Origin: Marinilactibacillus kalidii
GTDB taxonomy: Bacteria; Bacillota; Bacilli; Lactobacillales; Carnobacteriaceae_A
NCBI RefSeq assembly: GCF_017599325.1
Contig: NZ_JAGFVM010000004.1
Span: forward strand, 1 to 64,000
Direction: 5' to 3'
Length of the DNA: 64,000 nucleotides
Shown here: positions 45,202 to 55,263 of the stretch, one piece after another
How positions within the stretch are numbered: position 1 is the first letter of the stretch
Layout of the letters: every line of letters begins with the position of its first letter
Translations under genes and position numbers: made by a program
Notes under the pieces: model-generated
Database searches by the model: none
Told to the model about the DNA's origin: nothing
What the model saw: the letters and a program-made list of their open reading frames with translations, nothing else

Positions 45202-47378
45202 AAAAAATAACTAAAAAAATTAAAGCTACGAATCCACTTCGCAACCGTAAAATCATTGCTGTATTTTTATATATGGCATGTTTTATACTGTTTGGATTTG
45301 TAGCTCTTCGTTTTTCTTGGATAATGGTCAAAGGTGAAGTGAATGGAGAAAATTTAATCAAAAATATTGATCATCTCTATACACGAAATACAGTGATCCA
45401 AGCCAATAGAGGAACGATATACGATAAAAATGGAAATCCCGTTGCAATGGATGCAAACACGTACAAAATGGTCGCTATTTTGACAGATCAATGGTCAAGT
45501 CCAACTCGACCTCAGCACGTGCAAGAACCTGAAAAAGTTGCGGCGGTTTTAGCTGAACATATTTCTATGAGTAAAAAGGATATTCTGAATCGTTTGACGC
45601 TCGATCAAAACCAAGTAGAATTTAGTTCGGCTGGAAATAATCTTTCTTTTGATATCGTTAGCCAGATTCAAGAAGAACTTGATGATCAAGAATTGACAGG
45701 TATTACATTTGAGGATAAGAAAACAAGGTTATATCCAAATGGTGTTTTTGCTTCTCATACAGTAGGGTTAGCTCAGACTTCTGCTGAGGAGGACGATCAG
45801 CAGTTAAAAGGGATTATGGGTATTGAACAGACTTATGACGACTTGCTTAGTGGAGTGAATGGATCTGTAGAGTATCAGAAAGATCGATATGGCTATGTCA
45901 TTCCGGGCCAAGACGAAAAAAGAGTCGAAGCTGTCAATGGTAGTGATATTTATATGACTTTAGACCGTCGATTGCAAGTAGTATTAGAAAATGCGATGGA
46001 ACAAGTAGAAGAAGAGCATGATCCTGAACGAATGACTGCTACATTGATGAATGCGAAAACAGGAGAAATTCTTGCAACTTCTCAACGTCCTTCTTTCAAT
46101 GCGACAACAAAAGAGGGGATCGATCAGACCTGGCAGAACTTGTTAGTAGAATATGCCTATGAACCCGGTTCCACGATGAAAGCAATGACATTGGCTGCAG
46201 CTGTACAAGAAGGGACATTCCAACCTGAGAATACTTACAAATCAGGTAGAATCTCAGTAGCTGGTGGAACAGTAAGTGACTTTAATCCAGATGGATGGGG
46301 ACAGATCACTTACTTGGAAGGTTTAGCAAGATCTAGTAATGTTGCTTTTGTTCATCAAATAGAAAAAATGGGCGTCGATACTTGGAAAAAATATTTAGAT
46401 GGTTTTGGTTTTGGCCAACCCGTGGGGATGAATTTACCGAATGAATATAGCGGTAGTAATCTATATGCCGGTGCCTTGCAAAAAATCAATACATCCTTTG
46501 GACAAGGTATCAGTGTGACACCTGTCCAGATGTTACGTGCTTTTTCAGCGATTGCCAATGAAGGAAAGATGGTTAAACCACGTTTGATCGATCGTATCGT
46601 GAATAAAGAGACTGGTGAAGAAACAAAAGTTGAATCTGAATATACAGAAAGTCCGATTTCTAAAGAAACAGCGGAACAAACGTTACAATATTTAACTGAA
46701 CCTGTTACGAATGAACACGGATCTGCACAAGGGTATAAAATAGATGGTTACGATATTGCGGCTAAAACGGGAACAGCTCAGCTGATTAATCCTGAAACTA
46801 ATAAATATTATGCTGGGAATGGTAATTATATTTACTCTGTAGTTGGAATGGCACCGGTAGATGATCCAGAAGTGATTTTATATGTGACGGTTCAGCAACC
46901 GAAATTTAATGGTGCTACTCAGGGTAGCGAAATCGTTCAAAAAATATTCAATCCAGTTATGAAGCGTGCCTTAGAGTATATAGATGCTGCTGGAGAAGAA
47001 TCAAAACAAAAAGATGAAACAGCCACTATGCCCAATTTAGTCGACATGAATATTGCTGATGCATTAGATTTGACCAAAGAAGACGGTATTGAAAATGCTG
47101 TTATTGGTTCTGGAGAGAAAGTGGTACAACAATTCCCATCTAATGAGTCGACGCTTTATGATAACCAACGTGTGATATTATTGACGAATGGGGCTATGAC
47201 ATTACCAGATATGACAGGTTGGTCAAGAAGTGATGCTATGAAAGTAGCTGAAATGACAGGTGTTGTATTTAGTTTTGATGGAGAAGGCTATGTGTCTTCT
47301 CAAAGTCTTGAACCAAATGCGTTCATTGAAGCAGGTACTGAAGTTGACCTGACACTTACCCCACCATCGCAAGAATAG
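45198..47378 (+). CDS. pbpX: Penicillin-binding protein 2X (FtsI-type transpeptidase)
   Basis: Division-specific class B transpeptidase of 726 residues. It has a short cytoplasmic N-terminus, a membrane anchor (about 18-42), the pedestal domain and the transpeptidase domain with SxxK at S325-T-M-K328, SxN at S379-S-N381 and KTGT at K523-T526. Two C-terminal PASTA domains (about 595-655 and 656-722; MPNLVDMNIADAL and LPDMTGWSRSDAM) bind wall muropeptides and septal peptidoglycan. ATGA overlap with ftsL shows coupling. Confidence 0.97.
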   Translation: MKKITKKIKATNPLRNRKIIAVFLYMACFILFGFVALRFSWIMVKGEVNGENLIKNIDHLYTRNTVIQANRGTIYDKNGNPVAMDANTYKMVAILTDQWSSPTRPQHVQEPEKVAAVLAEHISMSKKDILNRLTLDQNQVEFSSAGNNLSFDIVSQIQEELDDQELTGITFEDKKTRLYPNGVFASHTVGLAQTSAEEDDQQLKGIMGIEQTYDDLLSGVNGSVEYQKDRYGYVIPGQDEKRVEAVNGSDIYMTLDRRLQVVLENAMEQVEEEHDPERMTATLMNAKTGEILATSQRPSFNATTKEGIDQTWQNLLVEYAYEPGSTMKAMTLAAAVQEGTFQPENTYKSGRISVAGGTVSDFNPDGWGQITYLEGLARSSNVAFVHQIEKMGVDTWKKYLDGFGFGQPVGMNLPNEYSGSNLYAGALQKINTSFGQGISVTPVQMLRAFSAIANEGKMVKPRLIDRIVNKETGEETKVESEYTESPISKETAEQTLQYLTEPVTNEHGSAQGYKIDGYDIAAKTGTAQLINPETNKYYAGNGNYIYSVVGMAPVDDPEVILYVTVQQPKFNGATQGSEIVQKIFNPVMKRALEYIDAAGEESKQKDETATMPNLVDMNIADALDLTKEDGIENAVIGSGEKVVQQFPSNESTLYDNQRVILLTNGAMTLPDMTGWSRSDAMKVAEMTGVVFSFDGEGYVSSQSLEPNAFIEAGTEVDLTLTPPSQE

Positions 47379-47423
47379 TAAAAACATATGAATGAAAAAG
47401 CTCTAAAGGAGAACAGATAAAAA

Positions 47424-48392
47424 ATGATTGATTTAACAAGGATCATAATGCCAGTTTTACTGAGCTTTATAATAACCGTTTGCTCTATGCCTTTTGTTAT
47501 ACAATACTTTTCAAAAAAACAATTAGGTCAAGTAACAAGAGAAGAAGGTCCAAAGTGGCATGAAAGTAAGTCTGGTACACCAACCATGGGGGGTGTATCC
47601 ATTATACTAGCCGCGTCAGCAACTGTTTTGCTTGCCAGTCTCTTTTTAAATATCATTACAACGGGTACGCTGTTGTTAGTATTTATTCTAGTATTCTATG
47701 GATTAATTGGGTTTTTAGATGATTACATCAAAGTAATCATGAAACGAAACTTGGGGTTAACAAGCTTGCAGAAGTTAGTTGGTCAGATATTAGGCGGTAT
47801 CGTCTTTTTTATTGGATTGAGTTTGCTTAATTACCCAACAGTCATTACACTGCCCGTCTTAGGATCGATTGAATTAGGTTGGTTTTACGGACTGTTCGTT
47901 TTGTTTTGGTTGGTAGGTTTCTCCAATGCGACTAACTTAACAGACGGAATAGATGGCCTAATGGCGAGTACTGGCATGATTGCCTATCTTGCCTATGCAA
48001 TAATCGCTGTTTTTCAAGAACAGTATGACATCATGGTTTTTGCATTAGCGGTATTTGGAGGATTATTCGGATTTTTCTTATTCAACAAGAAACCTGCTAA
48101 AATCTTTATGGGAGACGTAGGATCTTTAGCACTGGGAGCCGGTCTTGCAGGGATATCGATTTTATTGAATCAAGAATGGTCATTACTACTAATTGGATTT
48201 ATTTTTGTATGTGAAACAGCTAGTGTAATGTTACAAGTAGGGTCATTTAAATTAAGAGGTAAAAGAATTTTCAAGATGAGCCCCATACATCATCATTTCG
48301 AAATGGTAGGATGGAGCGAATGGAAACTGGTAGGTGTTTTCTCACTCATCAGTGTTGTTATGGCTTTAGTCGTTCTTCTCATTTTGGTATAA
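47424..48392 (+). CDS. mraY: Phospho-N-acetylmuramoyl-pentapeptide-transferase
   Basis: Integral membrane enzyme that makes lipid I from UDP-MurNAc-pentapeptide and undecaprenyl phosphate. The 322-residue protein has about ten hydrophobic segments. Catalytic motifs include FLDDYIKV (Asp-Asp near 98-99), NLTDGIDGL and the HHHFEMVGW loop. AAAGGAGA precedes ATG. It is followed by murD after about 110 bp. Confidence 0.97.
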   Translation: MIDLTRIIMPVLLSFIITVCSMPFVIQYFSKKQLGQVTREEGPKWHESKSGTPTMGGVSIILAASATVLLASLFLNIITTGTLLLVFILVFYGLIGFLDDYIKVIMKRNLGLTSLQKLVGQILGGIVFFIGLSLLNYPTVITLPVLGSIELGWFYGLFVLFWLVGFSNATNLTDGIDGLMASTGMIAYLAYAIIAVFQEQYDIMVFALAVFGGLFGFFLFNKKPAKIFMGDVGSLALGAGLAGISILLNQEWSLLLIGFIFVCETASVMLQVGSFKLRGKRIFKMSPIHHHFEMVGWSEWKLVGVFSLISVVMALVVLLILV

Positions 48393-48504
48393 TGTTAAAA
48401 GTAAAGCTGGACGTAGAGTAATCTGCTTCCAGTTTTTTTCAAGTATAAATTGTTTAGAGAAACCATCTATTGATCATATCATTAATAAAAAAAGAGGGAT
48501 GAAC

Positions 48505-49890
48505 ATGAAACAAATCGATAAATATACAAATAAAAAAATTCTTGTATTAGGATTAGCTTTGAGTGGCGTAAATGCAGCTAAATTGCTACATAAGCTAAAA
48601 GCGCTCGTGACGGTTAACGACTACAAAAATCTGGATGAAAATCCGGAAGCTAGAGAATTAGTGAATGAAGGATTAAGGGTTATTACAGGTGGTCATCCCT
48701 CTGAATTAATGGATGAAGACTTTGAACTTGTAGTTAAAAATCCTGGTATACCTTATTCAAATCCAATTATAAAAAGAGCGTTAGAAAAACAAATCCCTAT
48801 TATTACAGAAGTTGAATTGGCTTCAGAAGTTGCTGAAAGCACCATTATTGGTATTACAGGAACAAATGGAAAAACGACAACCACGACAATGATCACAGAA
48901 ATCTTAAATACAGAAAGAAAAGCTGGGAAAGCATATGCAGCAGGAAATATTGGCACACCAGCAAGTCAAGTAGTATTGACAGCGACAGATGAAGATGAAA
49001 TTGTTTTGGAATTATCAAGTTTTCAATTACTTGGAACACCAAGTTTGAAACCGAAGATTTCAGTTATTACTAACCTTTACTCAGCCCATTTGGATTATCA
49101 CGGAACGAGAAAAGAATATGTTAATGCTAAATTAGAAATCACCAAAAATCAGACTGAAGAAGATTTCCTTGTCTATAATGCAGATCAAACAGAATTGACC
49201 GAATTAGTCCATCAACATAGTCATGCACAGCTTGTTCCTTTCTCGCGTAAGAAAATACTAGAAAAAGGTGCATATATCAAAGACGATGCTATCTACTATA
49301 AGGATGAGTACGTAATCAAAGTAGAAGATATCCTATTACCAGGGAAGCATAATCTTGAAAATGCGTTAGCAGCTGTGGCCGTTGCGAAACTAATGAATAA
49401 AGGGAATGATCAAATCAAATTAGCGTTGAGCCAATTCAAAGGGGTCAAACATCGTACGCAATTTGTTAGAACCTTTGAAGGACGCAAATTTTACAATGAT
49501 TCCAAAGCAACGAATACGCTAGCAACGATTAATGCATTAGAAGGATTTACTAAACCGGTGATTTTACTAGCGGGTGGATTGGATCGGGGTGTCTCATTTG
49601 ATGATCTTATTCCAGCGATGGAAAAGCATGTCAAGGCAGTGCTAGCGTTTGGAGAAACAGCAGAACAGCTTTTAGAAACTGCTAAGAGAGCCGGAATAGA
49701 GCATACACTAAAAGTTGTTGATGTTGAACAAGCAGTACCGGAAGCATATAAAATCAGTGATCCAGAAGATATTGTTTTACTATCTCCAGCTTGTGCAAGT
49801 TGGGATCAGTATCCTAGCTTTGAAATTAGAGGAAATGCTTATATGGAAAGTATCGAGCGGCTCATTCAAACGAAACAAGAGGAGGATTAA
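48505..49890 (+). CDS. murD: UDP-N-acetylmuramoylalanine--D-glutamate ligase
   Basis: Adds D-Glu to UDP-MurNAc-L-Ala. The 461-residue Mur ligase has an N-terminal Rossmann region (KILVLGLALSGVNAAKLL), the ATP loop GITGTNGKTTTT (about residues 115-126), the central HRTQFVRTFEGRKFYNDSKA region and the C-terminal LLSPACASWDQYPSFEIRG block. I use ATG at 48505, 7 nt after AGAGGG; the ATG at 48499 is only one base from it. Its 3' end carries the AGGAGG that probably serves murG. Confidence 0.97.
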   Translation: MKQIDKYTNKKILVLGLALSGVNAAKLLHKLKALVTVNDYKNLDENPEARELVNEGLRVITGGHPSELMDEDFELVVKNPGIPYSNPIIKRALEKQIPIITEVELASEVAESTIIGITGTNGKTTTTTMITEILNTERKAGKAYAAGNIGTPASQVVLTATDEDEIVLELSSFQLLGTPSLKPKISVITNLYSAHLDYHGTRKEYVNAKLEITKNQTEEDFLVYNADQTELTELVHQHSHAQLVPFSRKKILEKGAYIKDDAIYYKDEYVIKVEDILLPGKHNLENALAAVAVAKLMNKGNDQIKLALSQFKGVKHRTQFVRTFEGRKFYNDSKATNTLATINALEGFTKPVILLAGGLDRGVSFDDLIPAMEKHVKAVLAFGETAEQLLETAKRAGIEHTLKVVDVEQAVPEAYKISDPEDIVLLSPACASWDQYPSFEIRGNAYMESIERLIQTKQEED

Positions 49891-49914
49891 GACACGAAAC
49901 GTGTTGTATTGACT

Positions 49915-51039
49915 ATGAAAGTATTGTTAACAGGTGGAGGTACGGGTGGACATATTTATCCAGCGCTAGCCTTAAAAAAGAGAATCGCAGAACGCTTTCC
50001 AGATGCAGAGTTTTTATATATTGGAACTGATCGCGGACTGGAAAGTAAAATTGTTCCAGAAAATGATGTTCCTTTTAAATCTATAAGGGTCGAAGGTTTT
50101 AAGAGGAAAATGAATCTATCGGGTATTCTATATAATTTAAATACAATTAAACTTTTTATTAAAAGTATCAGGAAAGCGAAGAAACTCGTAAAGCAATTTA
50201 ATCCAGACGTTGTCATTGGAACGGGTGGTTACGTTTGTGCACCGGTCTGTTATACAGCCAGTAAGCTAAATATTCCAACGATCATTCATGAACAAAATAG
50301 TGTAGCGGGTATAACGAATAAATTTTTGGCACGCTATGTTGATAAAATTGCTGTTTGCTTTGAAGAAGCTACAGAACAATTCAAAGGTCAAGAGCATAAA
50401 GTTGTTTATACTGGTAATCCTAGAGCGCAAGAAGTTGCCGCTCTCCAACCAAGCGATATTTTAAAACAATTCGATTTAAGTAGCGATAAAGAGACTGTGC
50501 TGATCTTTGGAGGCAGTAGAGGGGCGCAAAAAATCAATGAAACATTCATTGATAGCTATGATGCATTAGCACACGCACCGTTTCAAGTGTTGTATGTAAC
50601 GGGAGAGGTTTATCACGACGAAATTGTGCAAAAAATAGCTGATCGTTATTCTATTAAGAATAATCATACTTCGGTAAAAATCGTTCCATATATCCATGAT
50701 ATGCCAAAAGTCTTTGCATCTGTTTCCCTCGTTGTCGGTAGGAGTGGTGCTACGACTCTGGCAGAATTAACTTCCCTAGGTATGCCAAGCATTCTCATAC
50801 CTAGTCCAAATGTCACGGAAGATCATCAAACAAGAAATGCACTGAGTCTGGTCAATCAAGAAGCAGCCCTAATGATCAAAGAGTCTGAACTGACAAAGGA
50901 AAAATTTGTAGAAACCATCAATCAATTGATGATGGATGATATCAAACGAAATGAAATGGCTGTTCATTCAAAAAAAATGGGTAAGCAGCAAGCATCGGAC
51001 GAATTGATAGCGGTCATTCGTTCAATATCTAAAATATAG
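49915..51039 (+). CDS. murG: UDP-GlcNAc--undecaprenyl-PP-MurNAc-pentapeptide GlcNAc transferase
   Basis: Makes lipid II from lipid I on the inner face of the membrane. The signature GGGTGGHIYPALA is at residues 8-20 from ATG 49915, with IIHEQNSVAGITNK and the C-domain FGGSRGAQKIN and GRSGATTLAELT. 374 residues. The start is unusual: the only good ribosome site (AGGAGGA, 49880-49886) is 28 nt from this ATG, with a perfect small hairpin (49892-49904) between. An in-frame ACG at 49894 sits at ideal spacing. ATG 49915 gives the family N-terminus MKVLLTGGG, so I keep it. Confidence 0.95.
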   Translation: MKVLLTGGGTGGHIYPALALKKRIAERFPDAEFLYIGTDRGLESKIVPENDVPFKSIRVEGFKRKMNLSGILYNLNTIKLFIKSIRKAKKLVKQFNPDVVIGTGGYVCAPVCYTASKLNIPTIIHEQNSVAGITNKFLARYVDKIAVCFEEATEQFKGQEHKVVYTGNPRAQEVAALQPSDILKQFDLSSDKETVLIFGGSRGAQKINETFIDSYDALAHAPFQVLYVTGEVYHDEIVQKIADRYSIKNNHTSVKIVPYIHDMPKVFASVSLVVGRSGATTLAELTSLGMPSILIPSPNVTEDHQTRNALSLVNQEAALMIKESELTKEKFVETINQLMMDDIKRNEMAVHSKKMGKQQASDELIAVIRSISKI

Positions 51040-51066
51040 AATAGGCTATAGAAGGAGGAGAGCAAG

Positions 51067-51903
51067 ATGAGCAAGAAGAATAACCAATCGGTTACCAATA
51101 TCGAGGATGCATACAAAAAAAAGCATGCTCACTCTCCTCAAAACGCTAAAAGTGCTCATTTAAAATTGAAATGGACTTTTTTAATGACTGTTTTCATAAC
51201 GATGCTTTTGATTGCTATTTATTTCATTAGCCCTTACAGTAAGATTGAGGCCGTTAGTGTGAGGGGTACGAACGAAGTTTTAGATCAAGAAGTAATCGAC
51301 GCAAGTATGATCAAATCAGGTGATTCTTTATGGAAAACGTATTTTGATCATAGCAATGTCGAGGACAGGGTTAAAAATCAATATCCACAAGTAAAAGAAA
51401 TGAAACTTTCTATAAACAACTTGAATAATATCGAACTTGAAATCAGTGAGTACGAAACGGTTGCATACTTATATAGAGACGAAACTTATTTTAAAGTCTT
51501 GGATAACGGTGAAGTTTTAGAAGAGGCCTATCCTAATACAGTAGGAAATCTACCGATATTTTTTAACTTTAAAAACGAAACGGTCCTTATGCAGTTATTA
51601 GAGGAGTATAAGTTACTTGATAGTGGTATTCAATCTATGTTGTCTGAAATCGAATGGATTGAAAATGATCGAAATCCATTACTGGTGAAGGCATATATGA
51701 ATGATGGCAATGAAGTATTAGCGTCCATCCCTAGTTTCTCTGAACGATTGAATCATTACCCTCAGCTTGTGCGAGCTGTAAATGGAGAAAATGGGTTGTT
51801 TGATTTAGAAGCGGGCGCATACTTTTTACCTTTTTCATCAGCAGAAGATCAGACCTATGATGAAGATAATAGTGTAGATTTAGACAGTGAGATGGAAGAA
51901 TAA
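51067..51903 (+). CDS. divIB: Cell division protein DivIB/FtsQ
   Basis: Bitopic divisome protein of 278 residues. It has a basic cytoplasmic N-terminus (about 1-36), one membrane segment (about 37-57), an extracellular POTRA domain (about 60-130, starting YSKIEAVSVRGTNEVLDQEV) and a beta domain. It ends in a short acidic tail. AAGGAGG precedes ATG, 27 bp after murG. The position between murG and ftsA is standard for lactic acid bacteria. Confidence 0.93.
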   Translation: MSKKNNQSVTNIEDAYKKKHAHSPQNAKSAHLKLKWTFLMTVFITMLLIAIYFISPYSKIEAVSVRGTNEVLDQEVIDASMIKSGDSLWKTYFDHSNVEDRVKNQYPQVKEMKLSINNLNNIELEISEYETVAYLYRDETYFKVLDNGEVLEEAYPNTVGNLPIFFNFKNETVLMQLLEEYKLLDSGIQSMLSEIEWIENDRNPLLVKAYMNDGNEVLASIPSFSERLNHYPQLVRAVNGENGLFDLEAGAYFLPFSSAEDQTYDEDNSVDLDSEMEE

Positions 51904-52008
51904 TGGATAAGGGTGCTACTAAAGGGAAACGCGCGTTCTTTTGTTACACAAAAGTTATCTTTTGTATTGAGAAATCAACAAACTAACTTCAATAAGGATA
52001 GGTTTTTG

Positions 52009-52017
52009 TGGTAAAAT
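52009..52017 (+). promoter_or_regulatory. Extended -10 promoter candidate upstream of ftsA
   Basis: TG-G-TAAAAT lies 130 bp before the ftsA start in the only sizeable gap (245 bp) within the cluster from murG to ylmH. The -35 region is not consensus. Confidence 0.45.
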
Positions 52018-52148
52018 GAGCCATAATCGAATGAAAAATCAATCAGTAAGATTATGGAAGAATAAAATATGAAAAATAAAAGATTAAATTCTAAGGCTAA
52101 ATCTAAAAATAAATAATGCCTAGTGTAGACTGGAGGTTTCAATCGATA

Positions 52149-53471
52149 ATGGAAGATGGCGTTTACGCAAGTTTAGATATAGGAACAACTTCAATTAAAG
52201 TGATTGTGGCAGAAGTGCTTAATAATCAAATGAACGTTATTGGAGTAGGAAGTGAGCGCTCCAAGGGCTTGAATAAAGGAATGATCGTCGATATTGATGA
52301 GACAAGTCAGGCTATAGCAACTGCCATTCAACAAGCAGAAGAAAAATCAGGTGTTGCTATCGAAGAAGTTATTGTCGGTATTCCTGCAAACGGGGTAGAT
52401 ATTATACCGTGCAATGGTTATATTCAAATCGATCCAAATAGTCAAGAAATAACCGATACTGATGTTCAACAAGTTATCAATGAAGCGTGTCTGAAACACG
52501 TACCTTCAGATAAAGAAATGATTTCAGTAATGGTGGAAGAATTCTTAGTAGATGGTTTTGATGAAATTAAAGACCCTAGAGGTATGGTAGGAGAACGATT
52601 GGAAATTTATGGAACAGTACTAGCAGTGCCTAAATCAATTGTTCATAATATCAAAAAATGTGTTCGTGAGGCTGGTTATATGATTCAAGACTTGATCATT
52701 CAACCTCAGGCAATGGCGCATCTTGTACTGTCTGAAGACGAAAGACAGTTTGGAGCGGTACAAATCGATATGGGTGGTGGTCAGACAACTGCATCAGCAG
52801 TGCACGACCATCAATTGAAATATATGCATGCAGAGCAACAAGGTGGAGAATTTGTTACAAAAGATATTTCAATGGTCTTAAACACCTCTATTCAAAATGC
52901 TGAGAGCTTAAAAAGAGATGTAGGATATGCACTTTCTACTAACCTAGAAAGTGATCAAACGATACAAGTAGATACCGTCGGTCAAAAAGAGCCGATACGG
53001 GTCAAAGAAACCTATATTGCAGAAATTATTGAGGCAAGAATTGAACAAATATTCGAAGTTATAAAAGACGATTTAGATAAAATCGGCGCATTGGCTTTAC
53101 CAGGTGGTGTGAAATTGACCGGTGGTGCTGCTGCTATACCTGGCGTGAGAGAACTAGCAGAAGAGATATTTGATGTACAAGTGGATGTTTACATACCCGA
53201 TTTTATGGGAGTGAGATACCCTTCTTTTACAAATGCAATATCACTCGCTTATTACGAAGGTAAACTAGATGGTATTCAGAAACTGATCAATAAAATCTGT
53301 TTATCGGCTCATCAATTCAATCATCAAGGGACTACCCCACATAATCAGGGGAAATCGGTTAATCAAGTTACTGCCTCTCAAGATGAAACTTATGAGTCAT
53401 CTTCTGATATAGCAGAAGGGCCGTCTTTTACAGAAAAAGTAAAAAGCTTTTTCTCGACATTTTTTGATTAA
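52149..53471 (+). CDS. ftsA: Cell division protein FtsA
   Basis: Actin-like ATPase that tethers FtsZ filaments to the membrane. ATP-binding signatures are YASLDIGTTSIKVIV (phosphate 1, residues 6-20), VQIDMGGGQTTAS (phosphate 2) and LTGGAAAIPGV (adenosine). The C-terminal amphipathic targeting helix is SFTEKVKSFFSTFFD. ATG at 52149 follows TGGAGGT by 11 nt. An in-frame ATG at 52116 would add 11 residues and overlaps the stop of an upstream mini-ORF (see findings). 440 residues. Confidence 0.95.
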   Translation: MEDGVYASLDIGTTSIKVIVAEVLNNQMNVIGVGSERSKGLNKGMIVDIDETSQAIATAIQQAEEKSGVAIEEVIVGIPANGVDIIPCNGYIQIDPNSQEITDTDVQQVINEACLKHVPSDKEMISVMVEEFLVDGFDEIKDPRGMVGERLEIYGTVLAVPKSIVHNIKKCVREAGYMIQDLIIQPQAMAHLVLSEDERQFGAVQIDMGGGQTTASAVHDHQLKYMHAEQQGGEFVTKDISMVLNTSIQNAESLKRDVGYALSTNLESDQTIQVDTVGQKEPIRVKETYIAEIIEARIEQIFEVIKDDLDKIGALALPGGVKLTGGAAAIPGVRELAEEIFDVQVDVYIPDFMGVRYPSFTNAISLAYYEGKLDGIQKLINKICLSAHQFNHQGTTPHNQGKSVNQVTASQDETYESSSDIAEGPSFTEKVKSFFSTFFD

Positions 53472-53495
53472 ATATCGCAAACAGGAGGAAAAAGA

Positions 53496-54725
53496 ATGGA
53501 GTTAGAATTCGATTCAATTGCATCTCAAGGAGCAGTACTAAAAGTTATTGGTGTTGGTGGGGCCGGAGGAAATGCGGTCAATAGAATGATCCAAGACGGC
53601 GTTCAAGGCGTTGAATTCATCGTAGCGAACACAGATGTACAGGCGTTAGATATGATGCTAGCTGAAACTAAAATACAACTTGGACCCAAGTTAACTAGAG
53701 GACTAGGTGCCGGAGCAAATCCAGAAGTGGGTAGAAAATCGGCTGAAGAAAGTGAAGAAGCTATCGCTGAATCATTACGTGGAGCAGATATGGTATTTGT
53801 TACTGCTGGAATGGGTGGCGGAACGGGTACAGGTGCTGCTGGTATTGTAGCGCGTATCGCTAAAGAACAAGGCGCCTTAACTGTTGGTGTCATTACCCGT
53901 CCATTTACATTCGAAGGACCCAAAAAAGGTCGTTTTGCTGCTGAGGGTATTGCATTGATGAGAGAGCATGTTGACACCTTAGTAACGATTTCAAATAATC
54001 GTCTATTAGAGATTGTTGATAAAAAGACACCGATGATGGAAGCTTTTAGAGAAGCTGACAATGTTTTACGTCAAGGTGTACAAGGGATATCTGATCTAAT
54101 CACGAATCCTGGTTACGTAAACTTAGATTTCGCTGATGTGAAGACAGTCATGGAAAACCAAGGTTCTGCTTTAATGGGTATTGGTACAGCTACTGGAGAA
54201 AATCGTACGGCAGAAGCAACTAAAAAAGCTATTTCTTCTCCTTTACTTGAAGTGTCTGTAGATGGAGCAGAGTCAGTATTATTAAATATTACTGGTGGCG
54301 CTGATCTGACATTATTTGAAGCACAAGATGCATCTGATATCGTTTCAGCAGCTGCAACAAGTGAAGTGAATATCATTTTCGGGACTTCAATCAATGAAGA
54401 TCTTGGAGATGAAGTCGTTGTTACTGTTATTGCTACAGGTATCAATGGCGAAAAGAAAGAGACAAAAAAACCTACAACAGTCAATAAAGTGACACCTCAA
54501 CCAACACAGCAAAAAAAATCTGAGAATGATCCTTTTGGTAATTGGGACATCCGTAAAGAACCCAATCTTAGAGACCGTCAAAACAGTGATTTAGATGAAT
54601 CTAAAGAGTCTACTAAAGAACAAGGGGATAGAGATTTGTTTTCAAGAGATGATGCTGAAACACAATCTAATTCAAATGAAGAAGTAGATACACCACCATT
54701 TTTTAGAAGAAGAAGAAAAAGATAA
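53496..54725 (+). CDS. ftsZ: Cell division protein FtsZ
   Basis: Tubulin-like GTPase that forms the division ring. The GTP-binding loop GGGTGTG is at residues 107-113, the N-terminal nucleotide site is [13 protein letters not shown], and the T7 synergy loop is around [11 protein letters not shown] variable linker (about 318-395), rich in charged residues and Gln, leads to the conserved tail [12 protein letters not shown], which binds FtsA and SepF and is more basic than usual. 409 residues. AGGAGGA precedes ATG, 25 bp after ftsA. Confidence 0.98.
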   Translation: MELEFDSIASQGAVLKVIGVGGAGGNAVNRMIQDGVQGVEFIVANTDVQALDMMLAETKIQLGPKLTRGLGAGANPEVGRKSAEESEEAIAESLRGADMVFVTAGMGGGTGTGAAGIVARIAKEQGALTVGVITRPFTFEGPKKGRFAAEGIALMREHVDTLVTISNNRLLEIVDKKTPMMEAFREADNVLRQGVQGISDLITNPGYVNLDFADVKTVMENQGSALMGIGTATGENRTAEATKKAISSPLLEVSVDGAESVLLNITGGADLTLFEAQDASDIVSAAATSEVNIIFGTSINEDLGDEVVVTVIATGINGEKKETKKPTTVNKVTPQPTQQKKSENDPFGNWDIRKEPNLRDRQNSDLDESKESTKEQGDRDLFSRDDAETQSNSNEEVDTPPFFRRRRKR

Positions 54726-54759
54726 CAAAGAGGCCTCTGCGAAAGGAGACTGAGTCATT

Positions 54760-55245
54760 ATGGGCATTAAAGATCGGTTAAATAACTTCTTCTTTTTAGA
54801 AGAAGACGCTGATGAAACAGAAGAAGACACTGTACAAAACAACCTACCTCAAAGAAAAGTAAAAGAACAGCCTGTTCCTAAAGTAGAAAAAACTGTCGTA
54901 GCCACCAAATCACAACCGGTTCGTAAGGCTTCTACATCTCAAAACATTGTGCCTCTTAATCAACAACAAGGCATTAAGAAACCGCGAATCAATGTAATGG
55001 AGCCACGAACGTATTCAGAGGTACAAAGTGTTGCAGATGTCTTGCTAAACAATCAATCAGTAATCTTGAATTTCAGACGTATGGAAAAGGATCAAGCTAA
55101 AAAAATGATCGACTTTTTAATGGGTGCGACGTACGCGATAAAAGGTGACATTGAAAGAATTGGCGATGAGATATTTGTTTGTACTCCAAGTTCTGTTGAG
55201 TTAGATGGCGCTGAGTTACAAGCTTTGAAAAATCAAGACTTTTAA
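54760..55245 (+). CDS. sepF: Cell division protein SepF
   Basis: Membrane-binding FtsZ partner of 161 residues. An N-terminal amphipathic helix (MGIKDRLNNFFFLEEDADE), a flexible linker, and a C-terminal FtsZ-binding core (about 78-155) with the blocks VMEPRTYSEVQSVADVLL, VILNFRRMEKDQAKKMIDFL and GDIERIGDEIFVCTP. It follows ftsZ by 35 bp. Confidence 0.95.
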   Translation: MGIKDRLNNFFFLEEDADETEEDTVQNNLPQRKVKEQPVPKVEKTVVATKSQPVRKASTSQNIVPLNQQQGIKKPRINVMEPRTYSEVQSVADVLLNNQSVILNFRRMEKDQAKKMIDFLMGATYAIKGDIERIGDEIFVCTPSSVELDGAELQALKNQDF

Positions 55246-55263
55246 TGGAACGGAGAAATAAAA

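Noticed and set aside
53603-54061. A 152-codon open frame on the minus strand inside ftsZ
   Set aside because: It lies entirely within a strongly conserved gene, has no ribosome site, and its translation is low-complexity Ser/Pro/Ala-rich, typical of antisense shadows.
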